Source: Ischnura elegans | Taxonomy: Eukaryota; Arthropoda; Insecta; Odonata; Coenagrionidae | NCBI RefSeq assembly: GCF_921293095.1 | Contig: NC_060247.1 | Coordinates: 53,789,111-53,853,110 of the forward strand | DNA: 64,000 nt | Reading direction: 5' to 3' | In this document: positions 12,481 through 23,639 of the stretch, one piece after another | Layout: each line of letters starts with the position of its first letter | How positions within the stretch are numbered: position 1 is the first letter of the stretch | The notes under the pieces: model-generated | Database searches by the model: none | What the model saw: only the letters and a program-made list of their open reading frames with translations | What the model was told of the DNA's origin: nothing | Translations under genes and position numbers: made by a program

Positions 12481-14445
12481 CCAAATATCAACGGTAATTA
12501 ACTAAGCCGCCACAGAACTATTTTTCTATGAGCTTAGATGGAAGGTGAATGTATACCACCGAGAATTTAGTTCAGTGAGTATTTTAAAAATATTTTTGTG
12601 CGTTTCTGGCCAACCTGGGATATTTTTAGTTCGAAAGTTATACAGTTCACCTTCGGCACCGAAGATAGCGGGTAATCCCGCTGAAACGTCTGTCAGTTAT
12701 TGTGAGTGTCTCTTTATAATGTGTTTCTGTGTTTTTTATAGTAAATTTTGTCCGTTCTTTTCGATCGGTTATATACATTATCGGGTAGTGCGCTTTCCTT
12801 GAGATTTAATTTATATAAATGTATGGATTTAATTTAGGACGTCGTGTGATTGAGACCAACTTCATAGTTACTGTTTTTTAGTAAATTTCGTGAAAAAACC
12901 ATGTTTATATGGTAGACGTCGTACTCATGCTCATCTTTAACCGCAATTTACCCCATTTTCCGCTCAATTGGTCATCATGTAGCTCGGTATAGATCCTTGT
13001 GCTCCACATTCTACTTTCAATTCCTCTTCTCTCTATTCTATCTTCCATTCACCATTACTACACCTCTCTTTCTCAGCCCTCTGAAACCTGTCACACATAA
13101 TTTACCCGGAAATGCGTCAATATTAAATCTGACTTATGTGTTAATGATGTTATTTCCGGATTTTGTAAGTAGGATGATCGTTAAGGTAAGAAACCGCGTA
13201 TGTGTTTACCTAAATGCGACTTATGTAATAATCAGTGAATGCTATTGAAAATGAAGGTGTCATTACAACCCCTTCTTCTATAAAAACTTCCAACAATCAT
13301 AAAAAGTGTATTAATAGATTTTATGACTCACAACTATGTCGCAAGTAGCCAGCTTGATTATTTTCTATCCAGTTTTCGTTATTTCCATCAGTAATTGAGT
13401 GCGAGTCACGAAAATGTGGATGTAATTAATTTCTTGAATGAAAACTTCGCGTCAGCTGAAATTCTCATCTCTTCGTGGTTACTCTTTAATAGTTATGCAA
13501 GAATATTTGCCCCAGACCCGGAATAGACGATCAAGCAATCTAAAAATGAAGACCGCGGCGTTAAAGAAAGTAAACGAGAAATAAAAAGGCAGTAATCTCT
13601 GAGTCATTCCTCTCCGCTGCGAGGAAAGTCATGAAGAATAAGTCGGTCGTGTTAGGATAGAATAAAGAAAATGAATCTTCGGTCTTCTCATGTCATTTAT
13701 CTTAAAAAATTTACGACGCTTTAGAATGAAAAATTCTCCCCTAACCTGCTTCTCCGTGAGTGTTTATAAAGGCTAAACGTCTTCTTCCTCGAAAAGGAAT
13801 GAGAGCAGTTTGTGGCAGCATCTGCATCTTGATCGGCGCCATAACTCACGAGCTTTAAGCCATAGGAGTTGCGAGGCATGTTACAAATGTTGAATTTCGT
13901 CGTTGCTTGTACTTCGTGTCGACCTGATTCGCGTCATTCCTCGCATGCTCGAAAGCATAACATTCATTACCGTTGACAAGGATTGTTTTTACTTTTCTGA
14001 ACTTCTTTTGTTTTAGTTTCTTTTACTGGGATCTTGACAGCATACCTACATGGGAGGACTTGTTTTCTCTAATCTTAAAATTCTCGATATATAATAATAT
14101 ATCGAGAATGTATAATCGATACTATTTAATCATATCATTACTTATAATTACTTTAATCTGCTAAATAATATGTACTTACCCTGTTATTTTTCCTACACAT
14201 TGAACATTTCAGATTATATTTTCCTGCCATGATTCTTAACTAAATGTTTTCCTTCGGTAAGGAGGGTTTAATTTGAAACATTAAAGCTATCTGGAGCGTC
14301 TCTCATATTTATTTTTTGTTAACATAAAATTAAGTCGCCCAATTATAATATACTAGTTGTAAGTATTGCTATTAATAATGGTGAACTGCTATTCACACTC
14401 TACAACAGACTATAAATCATAATTTTCTGATGATACTAACTTTTC
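12481..14445. other. AT-rich non-coding DNA with a perfect small palindrome
   Basis: No gene is seen. At 14080-14109 a 13-bp arm (ATTCTCGATATAT) is perfectly repeated in reverse complement around a 4-nt loop, a strong potential cruciform. Otherwise featureless. Confidence 0.5.
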
Positions 14446-14449
14446 ATTC

Positions 14450-14610
14450 ATCACCATCACAGGTAAACAATCCTAAGATTCGATTGACTGGGCTCTCCAC
14501 TCAAATCCTATTTTTTTAAATTAGCTAATCTTTTCACATACACTTATTTCTTCTCTTATACATACGTCTTTACCTGTTCCATGTATTTACATATTTTTCA
14601 ACTAACCTCT
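14450..14610 (-). mobile_element. RTE-like LINE 3' end, copy 2 of 4 (short fragment)
   Basis: Only the last ~150 bp of the family is present. CAATCCTAAGATT, TTAGCTAATCTTTTCACA and TTTACCTGTTCCA match the corresponding parts of the copy at 11395-12010. CATCACCATCAC just outside the 3' end is consistent with a short triplet-repeat tail. Confidence 0.75.
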
Positions 14611-15644
14611 CATTACTCCAACATAATTTTCAAAAGTATTTGCTCATAGTTTGATCTATGTCATGGAACATATATCTTTTCGTTCTCCAAAATGCGATTA
14701 GTGTGCGGTAACATAAAAAAACCGTCTGACGATAGTCATTCCCCGAAACATTTTGGGTTGTGATGGCCATTCACATAACCCCACTAATTAATTAAATATC
14801 AGTGGAAATTTCATTGATCCAAATACTTTATTTTTTTCATATTTTACAAATCGCGGTTAATTTACTTTTAACAATTAAACACCTTTGATTCAGCTCTCTC
14901 GGGAAATAATGTTTAAAAAAGGCTACTAATAATTGCGCCAATGATCATATTTTACATTTTTTTCACGACCACAACACGAAAAGCGATGCTTCTCTCGACT
15001 TCGCCTTGGGACTAGGCTGACTTTGAATCTAGCTCACGGTCTGAAGGGGAAGCAAGGGCTTTTACACCGGAAACTTTGAATGGGCGATGCTATTATTGGA
15101 GGATTTCCGTACCATTCCTCCTCCCGCTCCTCCATCCCCGCCCTTGCTACCCCCTCCCCCCCCCCCAAGTACAGACCCCATCGTGTACGCAGCTGTGCAG
15201 AAAACTAGTGTGCGTTTCCCAACGCATACCCTCAACTCTCTCTCTCTCTCTTTTCACCTTCCCTTCCAACATTTTCATCTCTCGATTTCCTCCCCTTTTC
15301 TCTCTCCGTACCCTTTTCCCACCTTCCCAGAATTTCCTCCCTCACCCCTCCCCCCTTTTTCCGCCCTTCTCCCCCTCCTCCTTTTGGCACGTAACTAACC
15401 TTACACAACGTCTCTCTCTCTCATTTCGTGACTCTGTTAACGCCGGGCACATGCACACACAGCGAGCGCCCCCTTTGCATGCAGGCCCACATGTGCAAGC
15501 TACCACTCTACCCACTGCACAATCTCCCCTTCTCTCCTGCCAGGGTCTCCTCTTCCTCTTTCCCGACCCTCTCTAAAAAAAAATAAAAATAAAAAAAATC
15601 ATCCCCTGTTCCACCTCCGGTTAAGGGAACTTTCTTTTTTTTTT
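14611..15644. other. Non-coding DNA with strong C/T-rich island
   Basis: AT-rich until about 15100. From 15110 to 15560 the plus strand is almost entirely pyrimidine, with C runs, (TC)n at 15235-15250, then an A-rich stretch and a T18 run near 15631. The two overlapping ORFs here (proline, serine and leucine rich) are low-complexity artefacts. Confidence 0.6.
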
Positions 15645-15750
15645 TTTTTTTTAAAGGTAGGTAGGTGTAGGACGCTGGCAGCCGGGGCTCGATCCCCGCC
15701 ACTCGAAGTACACGCTCCTTACCATACGTGGTGCGTACCTACTACACCCT
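15645..15750 (-). mobile_element. Possible tRNA-like SINE head
   Basis: On the minus strand GTAGTAGGTACGCACC (A-box-like) is followed about 40 nt later by GGGGATCGAGCCCC (B-box-like), and a long A tract follows. It cannot fold as a functional tRNA by inspection, so a SINE relic is more likely. Confidence 0.35.
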
Positions 15751-17894
15751 CTAATCCCTCGCGTCCAGGTTTCAATGCTTCTCCGAGTATAACTTCCACT
15801 TCAGCCCTTTCGCCATTTCTCTCCCCCAAGCCAGCGTTGCCTCCAAGGGGTAGGAGATGTTGGAACATGCGCCATACCAATTACGCGGCCTTTTGGAATT
15901 CTGGCCACGGGAAAATGCTTGAAAACTTTGCGTTTAATTGCGCTTGATCTCGTCCGAAAGTTGGCGAAGTCTTAGGTTCATGGGTGCTCTTTTCTTCACG
16001 GGTAAAAAATACACGCGATCGATGATTAATGGTACTCAATACGGTCTTTCGTGCAAATCTCGAATTTCCCTCATTTATTTTCCTTCTGACGGATTTTTGT
16101 TCCTGTCTGTCTGACAAGTCTGCCAGTCCGTCTCATCTGCCTATCAAGTCTTACAACAACGCTAGATTTAAATTTGGTAAAGCACTTTTAATGTGAAAGC
16201 CGTTTCACACTCGATTAATAGTAGAAAATGACCCATGTTCTTCGCTCTTAATTGGAAATATAGTTTAGTACATACTAGGTATATGGACTTTTATGAATGA
16301 TAATATGGACTAGATTATTTAGACTTTTGGAAGACCTATATCGATAATCGTAATATCGATTTGAAGTTAACCGGCTATTAATAAGGCTATTTGTTTAATT
16401 TAGCGAGCCTACACTGATTACAATACTTAATTTTATTTATTGACTTAGCTTGGTGATAAATTTTTCCTGTTGTTTGGTTTTGGCTTTCGAATTCAATTAA
16501 AGGCTATTTAAATTGGTATAAATAAATGATATTACGGTTAATCTTCCTAGAGGTGTGACTCTAAAAAAATACGGCATCATATTCCGAAGGCATTGTGTTT
16601 CATTCCAACCTGATTTTGTCTAAAGATAATAGCTATAGGTTTATCTAAGATATCTATTTCATATTTTCTCTCTACTTATTTTATACCGGTGTTACTGCTA
16701 GGTTTTTGGCATTTTCCCATACATTGTGTTACATAAATATATATAAAATAAATGAAACTTATTCGTATCCAGGTAAGATCTTCGTTTTTCTCAAGGAATC
16801 TAATATAGACCCCCAACATATCACCGTCATCGTGGTAGATACGTAATAGCTACCTCGAATTGATTTTTGGAACTAATTCTGAGTGTAATGCAACGAAAAT
16901 TCGTGGATAAAATTGACAAACTCGCGAGTTATTTTGAAATTAGATTCTTTTAATTCACGCCGAGTGGTTGGCAGTGCCGTTCGCTACCTACCCTGTCTCC
17001 ACCTCCCGCCACCGTGCATCCTCATCCTCCCACTCTCCTTCCCCCTCTCTCTCCCCACCCCCACCGATTTCCCCTCCCAGAAACTCCTTCGCGCCCCGCC
17101 TAGGTTGGGCTCTGCCCTGACGTGGTACACGTGCTGATGCGTGTTGATGCGGTCGTGCGAAATCCCGCGAGTCTTCGGTTTCGTCTAGCACCTTTTTCCT
17201 TGCGATGAGATTACGTTGACGAGCTTGAGAGAGTTGATTATTATCGTGGGCGAGAAAATCCTACACCGTTACTTGTCCGAAATATACGGGTTACTTTGCG
17301 AGTGTGGAGGGACAGAGTTGAATGACCACAAGGGGTTAAATGTTGGTGCTACTTTCAGACAAATTACCCAGGCGTTACAACCTCACGTTGGCTCCTGGGA
17401 TTCGGCTTCGGAGTAGGTGTTACATTTTAATGACCATGGGTTCTAGTTGCGTTTCTTCTTTTCATTCATTAAAGACTGAAAAAGTAAATATTTAATGAAA
17501 TGTATGGAATAAGAAAAGTGATTTGGATTTTTTGTTTTGCTATTTATGTACCTAGCTGAAAACAAAAATAAATTTATCGGTAAAAATCTGACACCGGTTA
17601 TACTTACACTTACTAATTGTTAGCAGGAATGCTGACTTAAAATATATTTACAACGATAACTATGTTTCGTCTAAGCTCTAGTCAACGTTTTGTCATTGAA
17701 TCCCAGCTTTTAATTCCGCTCTCACCTAATCTCAGTAAATGTATCACCCTTATTTCGGTAAGAAATGTTACTTTTCTTTTAAAAAACTTTAGTCAAAATA
17801 TGTTTAACATAGGCGGAAAATGAGCCGCATTCCTCCTAATCAGGATCACTCAGCGACCCCTGCTTCTGTTACTGGCGTCCAATGCCATCCGACA
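15751..17894. other. Non-coding DNA with a C/T-rich patch
   Basis: Mostly AT-rich. GCCGAGTGGTTGGCAGTG at about 16959-16976 resembles a tRNA A box and may be the start of a broken SINE. It runs directly into a C/T-rich tract (16990-17110). No gene supported. Confidence 0.45.
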
Positions 17895-17990
17895 CTCGCT
17901 CCACCGCGTTGATCGAACCCACGACCTTCCCCAACGAACGAGACAACCTCGATTGCGTCACGCGGGCGCCCTTCGTCTAACGGCCGCCGC
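17895..17990 (-). mobile_element. tRNA-derived SINE head
   Basis: The minus strand has GGGCGCCCGCGTGACGCAAT, then about 40 nt later GTGGGTTCGATCAACG, a good B box. The homologous body would extend leftward to about 17820. It has SINE-like spacing but no intact tRNA acceptor or anticodon arm. Confidence 0.45.
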
Positions 17991-18500
17991 CTGCAGCCAT
18001 TGGCCGTGCGATTTTTCTGCTGCACCGCGGTGAGAGAGAGAAGGAGAAAAGCATTTCAGGGCGGGCGGGGTAGAATAGTCTGGGCGGAAACGGTCGAGGG
18101 GGCCCCGTGAGTGCGCCGAGGGTGGCTGTGCCGTGCTGTGGTGTAGGCAGTCGCGAACCATTGGGATAGGGCAGTGCTCTCCTCCGCACGCGAAGCGGCT
18201 AAAGGTGGCGTGGGAGGAGTATGCAGTCCTGTGTTGGGGGGCCGTTGGCTGGGGGGGAATAGAGGCCTCTCCTCCCCTCTTGCTGCGCCCCTTGCGTATA
18301 CCTACTCGAGGCCTCTCGAGGTTGCTCTCGAAGCAGTACCATCTGTTGGTGGGACTTGGGAGTAAAAACTGTCCCAAGCGAATGGGGGAAGGTTTATGGT
18401 TGTAGGGCAATATCTTTTTGTCCTTTCCCCTTCAAGAGTGCTTCCTTGATGGTGCTCTCACGGGGGGGAAGGATGTGTGTCAGAGATTGTGGCGACGATT
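17991..18500. promoter_or_regulatory. CpG-rich island
   Basis: About 500 bp with high G+C and many CpGs, contrasting with AT-rich flanks. The four overlapping ORFs on both strands are composition artefacts. In arthropods such islands can mark promoters or first exons, but no TATA box, Inr or splice signal is convincing here. Confidence 0.3.
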
Positions 18501-18650
18501 CTTAGCGACGGACGGTAAATTTGGATGAGTGGAGTCTTTCCAACTGTATTCCCAGAGGTCTGCTTGTGTTTACCATCGTGTAGCTGCATTCAATAATTAA
18601 CGTTTGGTTCAGCGGAGTGGGTGCATTTAAGGCATCGATGTGTTTATTTG

Positions 18651-18795
18651 AATCTAAGAGCGTGACTAAGCGAAGAACTTACATCGTGTCGTTGAAATTG
18701 GCCAATTGGGAAGATAATTCTTCAAGGCTTGGCAATGAGAAAGAGATAAATATACGAGGTACAATGCCAAGAATATCAAAGGGATCGACTTCTGC
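18651..18795. repeat. 145-bp direct duplication, unit 1
   Basis: Matches 19336-19480 over exactly 145 bp with five substitutions that I can count (~97% identity) and no gaps. The two units are in the same orientation, 685 bp apart. Both edges are abrupt. No family is recognised. Confidence 0.85.
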
Positions 18796-18888
18796 TGGCG
18801 AGCCGTAACTCCTAAGGGATTGTTTCGTGAAGCGGTCTTGTAAAAATCTATACGTTAATGAATTATGTTCGTGAGTTCATATTTATAT

Positions 18889-19106
18889 CCCAATGTTGCT
18901 TTTGAGTAACATCAATAATATATACATTTTCAGCTCTATTCAGGAAGATTTTTTAACTACGTGCTCTTTTGTGCTGTACAGTCTAATGGCGGATATATGT
19001 CGCTGCCATAATAATTATGATTTGGTGGAAAATTATCACGTTTTTAAAATGATAAGTCTTGAAATTAAATTTCTCCCTAAAGCAGCTCTAGGTTAGAAAG
19101 GGTTAA
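18889..19106 (+). mobile_element. piggyBac-like MITE, copy 2 of 3
   Basis: Starts CCCAATGTTGCTT and ends AGGTTAGAAAGGGTTAA. It shares TTTCAGCTCTATTCAG and AATGGCGGAT with the copy at 47731-47959. It lies between the two units of the 145-bp duplication. Non-coding; TTAA at the right end. Confidence 0.7.
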
Positions 19107-19335
19107 TTAATGAGTTGTATTGAATTTCATTGGCTCAACTCTAATTATAAATACTGGGAAGGGCACTATTAGTCCAGGCAGGCATCACTTTTGAAAGACA
19201 TAGGTGGCTGCGATCTGTTTGATGAATCCGAGGGAATCCCTTCCGAAGGAATAGCACTTAATTATTGCCATTTCTCGGTTATGTCCGGCTTGAAAATATT
19301 CATAATTGGGGTAACAAAACACATGTAAAATATTT

Positions 19336-19480
19336 AATCTAAGAGCGTGGCTAAGCGAAGAAGTTGCATCGTGTCGTTGAAATTGGCCAATTGGGAAGAT
19401 AATTCTTCAAGGCTTGGCAGTGAGAAAGAGATAAATATACGAGGTACAATGCCAAGAATATAAAAGGGATCGACTTCTGC
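19336..19480. repeat. 145-bp direct duplication, unit 2
   Basis: Second copy of the 18651-18795 unit. The intervening DNA includes a piggyBac-like MITE. The origin (recent segmental duplication or dispersed repeat) cannot be told from one window. Confidence 0.85.
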
Positions 19481-20157
19481 ATGCAACCATTTAAAAATGC
19501 AGTGATCAGCTATTTTGACAGGCTTTTTAATTTTTAGAGAGAATTCAGTTGAAATTCTGAATCGTATTCAGATTCGGCAGTCTTAGGCACAATTAAGCTG
19601 TCGTTCGAGATTTTCATAATTTTCAATCTATTTTATCGTGGATTGGTAGTAGAATTTTTGTTGTTAATAAAAGACAAATTAATTGATAAAGGACAAAATT
19701 CTTGCATAAAATTTTTTCCGGTTAAGTGAGACACTATTGTGTTTTTATGCTGATGCACCATCAAGCGCACATCGTTGTCAAAAAAAGTATCACTTTAGTT
19801 CTATGGAATCGAAAAAAATATGCGGGAATGCTCTTCACAGAATTTCGCAGTGAATTGCAGCGTATGTCCATTACAATGTACAGAATGGTCTGAAAAGGTT
19901 AAATGGTGGGTTCTTCACCTTGATTTGCTCCGCATGAAATCTATTCTCCAGACATGGGAATTCCGCTTTTGAGAAGTCATTGGTCGATCTAGGTCCGCAT
20001 GATATTATACGAAAATGATTCAGAAATCATGTGGAAAGCTACGTTTTGAGCATAGCACTGTGTTCGCTTCCATTTGCCATTATTTGCGGTACGATTTTCA
20101 CACGGTCTTACCCTAATATTTCTTTAAAAAAAGTTATTGTATGTTTCTCTTGGAAAA

Positions 20158-20262
20158 ATAAAGTAAACATTGCCTTTAATTGCCTAATTTAATTGCCTAA
20201 TTTAATTTAATTGCCTATTGCCTTTAATTTAATTGCCTAATTGCCAATAAAGTAAGCATTGC
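20158..20262. repeat. AATTGCC tandem repeat
   Basis: Irregular tandem units AATTGCCTAATTT and CCTTTAATTT fill the interval. It is bracketed by near-identical ATAAAGTAA(A/G)CATTGC blocks at both ends, so the array itself is a small duplication. It abuts the hammerhead-like motif at 20266. Confidence 0.8.
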
Positions 20263-20265
20263 AAA

Positions 20266-20345
20266 CTGATGACGATAGAAAAGGATTCTATCGAAACGTC
20301 GGCAGCGATGGAGATGGAGCTCACCCGGATGGAAACCCGAGAAGA
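20266..20345 (+). ncRNA. Hammerhead-like motif A (canonical core letters)
   Basis: CTGATGA (20266-20272) is followed by one C, then GATAGAA pairing perfectly with TTCTATC (7 bp, 5-nt loop), then GAAA (20293-20296), then palindromic ACGT and C at 20300. This is the order of the hammerhead core, with C17 as the predicted cleavage-site base. Stem I is not convincing because the 5' flank is the AATTGCC repeat. ACCCGGATGGAAACCCGA about 20 nt downstream resembles ACCCGGTGGTACACCCGA after the motif at 46886. Activity is untested. Confidence 0.5.
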
Positions 20346-21231
20346 ATTCACCGCCTAAACATTGCCAGATTGATTTTATTCACACCCATTAAATCAAATG
20401 GGGTTATATTCAAGCAGTTTTCTTTGATGGTTAAAGAACAGTCCTTACCACCAACTTTATGTCGTGAATGCTGGCAAGATGTCTATTCCCTCTCTTTTCT
20501 TTTTTCTCTACTGTTTAAGAACCACAGAGACTGCCTCTGAACTGCGTCGCACGACATTTGCAACTTGCTAGAGGCCTCAGTTGATAGTTTGAGGCGGCGA
20601 GGCGTCTTTGCCATCAAGGCCTCCCGCTTTGGGTTTGACGCTTGACTGCTTATTTAATTGCCAGACGCTTGCGTCGCGGTCGAGTAAATATTATTGCCAT
20701 CGGATGTCGTTGTTTTTTCTTCTATTCAACTGATTAATTTACGATAGTATCCTGTATACCTATTGATCGGAGTAGCGGCGTGCCTAAATTATCGTTACAG
20801 CTTTTTGGTATAATAAAACCCTGGGAAACTCCAGTATATTAAACATGAAATAGAACACATCAAATCATAAGCGAGAATTATGACGTTTGCATCATAACTT
20901 TGATCACAACTCAATGATAGTCAATACCTTTTATGGCCTTATTTCCCATTTATCTCCTTGATGGTATAGCAACAGCAAATACAGCGATGGATGTATAGGA
21001 AAGAAAAATTTTGTTGCTTAATTATGTAAAAGTCATTAATTTTCCCCACATTTAAACATAAATACTTGCTTAGCTACAAGCCCTTGAAAATCAATTGCAA
21101 AATTCGGTTATGACCTCTCTTAAGGAAACAAAATTATCAAGCAAAATATCTTTTATAAACTTATGTCAGTTGTAACTTAAAAATTTCTATAAAATTCGAA
21201 GAATCAAGCGAGATGGAGTGGAATTGATTCA
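20346..21231. other. Non-coding DNA
   Basis: No supported gene. The 93-codon ORF beginning at 20259 runs through the ribozyme-like motif and its flank and has no domain. Confidence 0.5.
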
Positions 21232-21279
21232 TAATGAAACACTGACTTGCAATTTTCCACAAAAATAAAATTTAATTCG

Positions 21280-21321
21280 ACTCGAGTTTCGATGTTACTA
21301 CATCATTTTCAAGGAACAACT
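21280..21321 (-). ncRNA. Hammerhead-like motif B, left arm
   Basis: Exact mirror of the right-arm motif described at 21337-21380. Confidence 0.4.
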
Positions 21322-21336
21322 CCTACAGGAACAACA

Positions 21337-21380
21337 GTTGTTCCTTGAAAATGATGTAGTAACATCGAAACTCGAGTCGA
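21337..21380 (+). ncRNA. Hammerhead-like motif B, right arm (U3/A8 variant)
   Basis: UUGAAAA (21345-21351), one U, stem II GAUGU/ACAUC with loop AGUA, GAAA (21367-21370), palindromic ACUCGAGU (21370-21377) and C at 21378. Compared with CUGANGA, the C3 and G8 equivalents are U and A. Probably inactive or weak as a ribozyme, but the fold is preserved. Confidence 0.4.
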
Positions 21381-21425
21381 ATTAAATTTTATTTTTGTGG
21401 AAAATTGCAAGTCAGTGTTTCATTA

Positions 21426-23435
21426 AAAATTTCTAGCCTGAATTGGCTAAAATAAGCCTGTATGAGGCCTGAATCAACTCTCTTATCTTCATCATTTCAA
21501 CATCCAAAAATGGGCAATTTTTATCCCTCAGTATTAAATCTGCATTTAAATGTAACATGCTCGTATAGTGAAGTCAGTGGATTCGTCTGAGGTTCTACCT
21601 CATTCATTCATCCTCAGGAATTTCCTTCAGATCCTACACTTCGCTCAGTGTTTTATAAGGAAAATAATCATGGCAATCCTACTGGTTATAAGAGCAAGAC
21701 ATAGTACGAGGTCATTTGAATGAAGGCACAGTATAATAAAGAAGAAAACAATCTCTAATCGCTTTGAAAAAATTATACTTTTAAGTTTTGTATTATATAT
21801 CATACTTCTTACACGTTGTATTACTTGTACATATCTTACGCCTGGTTCTGGACTCACAGGGAAGTAATATGATTATAATAACTACTGTGTAATATCCATC
21901 CACAAAAGATAATGTTCTGATTAAACTTCAGTGCATAGAAACCTTACCAAGTATCACAGGCTTAATTTTTCTAAAAGTCATATGATTTAGAACAACATAA
22001 AATATCATATTTACTACTTCCATTGGTAATTTAGTATTTTGCTGGTATCAATTGTAATTTGATGCCATCCGCACTGACATAGTGCTTTTCCCATTACTGA
22101 CTGAACGTTGTATCAGCTATAGAGTATGTTACCACTTACAATTAGCTCAAGTGATTATTTTTTGATTATGCTGCTCAATTGGTTCTTTCAACAACTTAAT
22201 TCTTGGTGAAAAAATTATTAATATTTTGGCATAAATTATTATTCTCAATTGTACGGCATAGATGTATCTGCCTGCAACTTGCTTAAAGAAATAGGCACCC
22301 GGAAGGATGGAATCAATGTGATGAATCATTAGCATCAAATTAATAGGTAAAGTGAGGTAAATTCTACATCTGGTCGTTTAAAAGCTTTTTACTCTCTTAT
22401 GTCACGATTCTGTCCTTTTCATAAATTCCTCCTTTGCACATCCATTTCTTGATATTAATTTCCCTAGCAGTGTCCATTGACCTCAATGCTTGTTGCTGTT
22501 GTTGCAAAGTAGTTTTTTCAGTAAATTTATTTCCAATATGAAACAATAATTGACATTTAAGAGGTTATTTTTGTCAATTAGTAACACTTACCGAATATGA
22601 AATCGTATTTGAACTAGTCTTGGACTTATATTTAAAAGTAGTAAACCGAATTGCCTGCAACCATGTATAAATATCAAAGTTCCATGAAAAATCATTCGTT
22701 ATGTTAAAAGTATTGGTTAAAAATAATATTTCCGCAAATTAATTGTGTTTGCAGGAAGACTCCAAAATTTCTGATTTAAAAAAATCAACTAAAATGATTT
22801 TTTATGATGATAAAAAATGATTTTAATACGATTTTTTCAACCGTATCCAGAATGTTTTCAAGTATTTTAAATATTATTTTTTCTCGGTCGTATTTTCAGT
22901 AAATAGCAGTCACTTTTTATTTTTAATGCACATTCTATGAGAAATCTTTTATTAGGAAAGTAAAGGAGCGGCGTGATTCAAGTACAAAACTAGTTTCTGT
23001 TATATTTGAATCACGTCGTAGAACTAATTGCATACAAATACTTGTATTAATCAATTAAAAAGTAGAATAAATGAGGGGCATAGCATGTTTTAGAATTATG
23101 ATATATTTCTATGTTGCATATGAAACTAATTATCTCATTTTCTTTTTCCAGGTAAGTGAAATACTCTTCTCAGCGTCCCTGTTTAATCTATGGATAATAT
23201 GTAAGTCTTAAATGTAGGTAGTGGGTGAATAACTTTTCGTATTTCTATTTTTCACTGTGAGCTGGATGCTTGAATTCTTATTTTCATATTTCATATCACA
23301 ATTAAAGTTCATGAAAGGATTTTTTATAATGTTTAATTCTTGTTCTAAAGTATGGAGGCTTTTGCAGCGAGAAAAATTGATACCATATTTCATTAACTCA
23401 TTCTTAACTTGTGGTATTCTATTATAAGTTTTTTT
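21426..23435. other. AT-rich non-coding DNA
   Basis: No gene, structural RNA or repeat identified. ORFs are short and AT-biased. Confidence 0.5.
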
Positions 23436-23474
23436 TTGTCATTTAACTTTGACTTATACCACTAATTTTTTACA

Positions 23475-23520
23475 TAAAGCGACCCGGGTTTCGATGATTA
23501 ATGATCACCATCAGGTATAA
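23475..23520 (-). ncRNA. Hammerhead-like motif C, left arm
   Basis: Read on the minus strand: CUGAUGG (23514 to 23508), a short imperfect stem II, GAAA (23492 to 23489), fully palindromic ACCCGGGU, then C. The last core base differs from CUGAUGA. Confidence 0.4.
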
Positions 23521-23554
23521 ATAATTTATTATTCATTAATAATTTTCAATAATT

Positions 23555-23600
23555 TATTCCTGATGATGATGATTTTTCATTGAAACCCCGGTCGATTTTA
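23555..23600 (+). ncRNA. Hammerhead-like motif C, right arm (intact core)
   Basis: CUGAUGA (23560-23566), one U, stem II GAUGA/UCAUU with a UUUU loop, GAAA (23582-23585), ACCCCGGU as an almost self-complementary stem III, then C at 23593. All invariant core bases are present; stem I is only 2-3 pairs. With motif A it is one of the two best candidates in the window for retained self-cleavage. Confidence 0.5.
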
Positions 23601-23639
23601 CAAAAAAACTAGTAGTATAAGTAAAAGTTAACTACTAGC

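Larger units (their letters stand above)
21232..21425. repeat. Perfect 90-bp inverted repeat (foldback locus B)
   Basis: 21232-21321 and 21336-21425 are exact reverse complements over 90 bp, separated by 14 nt. Each arm contains one hammerhead-like motif reading outward, flanked on its 3' side by TTTTTGTGGAAAATTGC. No transposase or RT is present. A perfect palindrome of this size implies recent formation or continuing gene conversion. Confidence 0.95.
23440..23632. repeat. Foldback locus C with two outward hammerhead-like motifs
   Basis: An imperfect inverted repeat (about 23440-23520 against 23552-23632, e.g. AACTTTGACTTATACCACTA against the complement of a copy with few differences). The AT-rich centre is about 30 bp. 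Both arms carry the motif, with intact GAAA and a CCCGGG- or CCCGG-type stem III palindrome. Confidence 0.75.

Noticed and set aside
14726..14760. CTGACGA followed by CCCCGAAACATT, hammerhead-like
   Set aside because: The core letters fit CUGANGA and GAAA, but the 12 nt between them form no stem II and there is no inverted partner, so chance is a fair explanation.
15076..15576. 166-codon ORF on the plus strand
   Set aside because: It is entirely within a C/T-rich tract, gives serine/proline/leucine low complexity, and a second frame is equally open.
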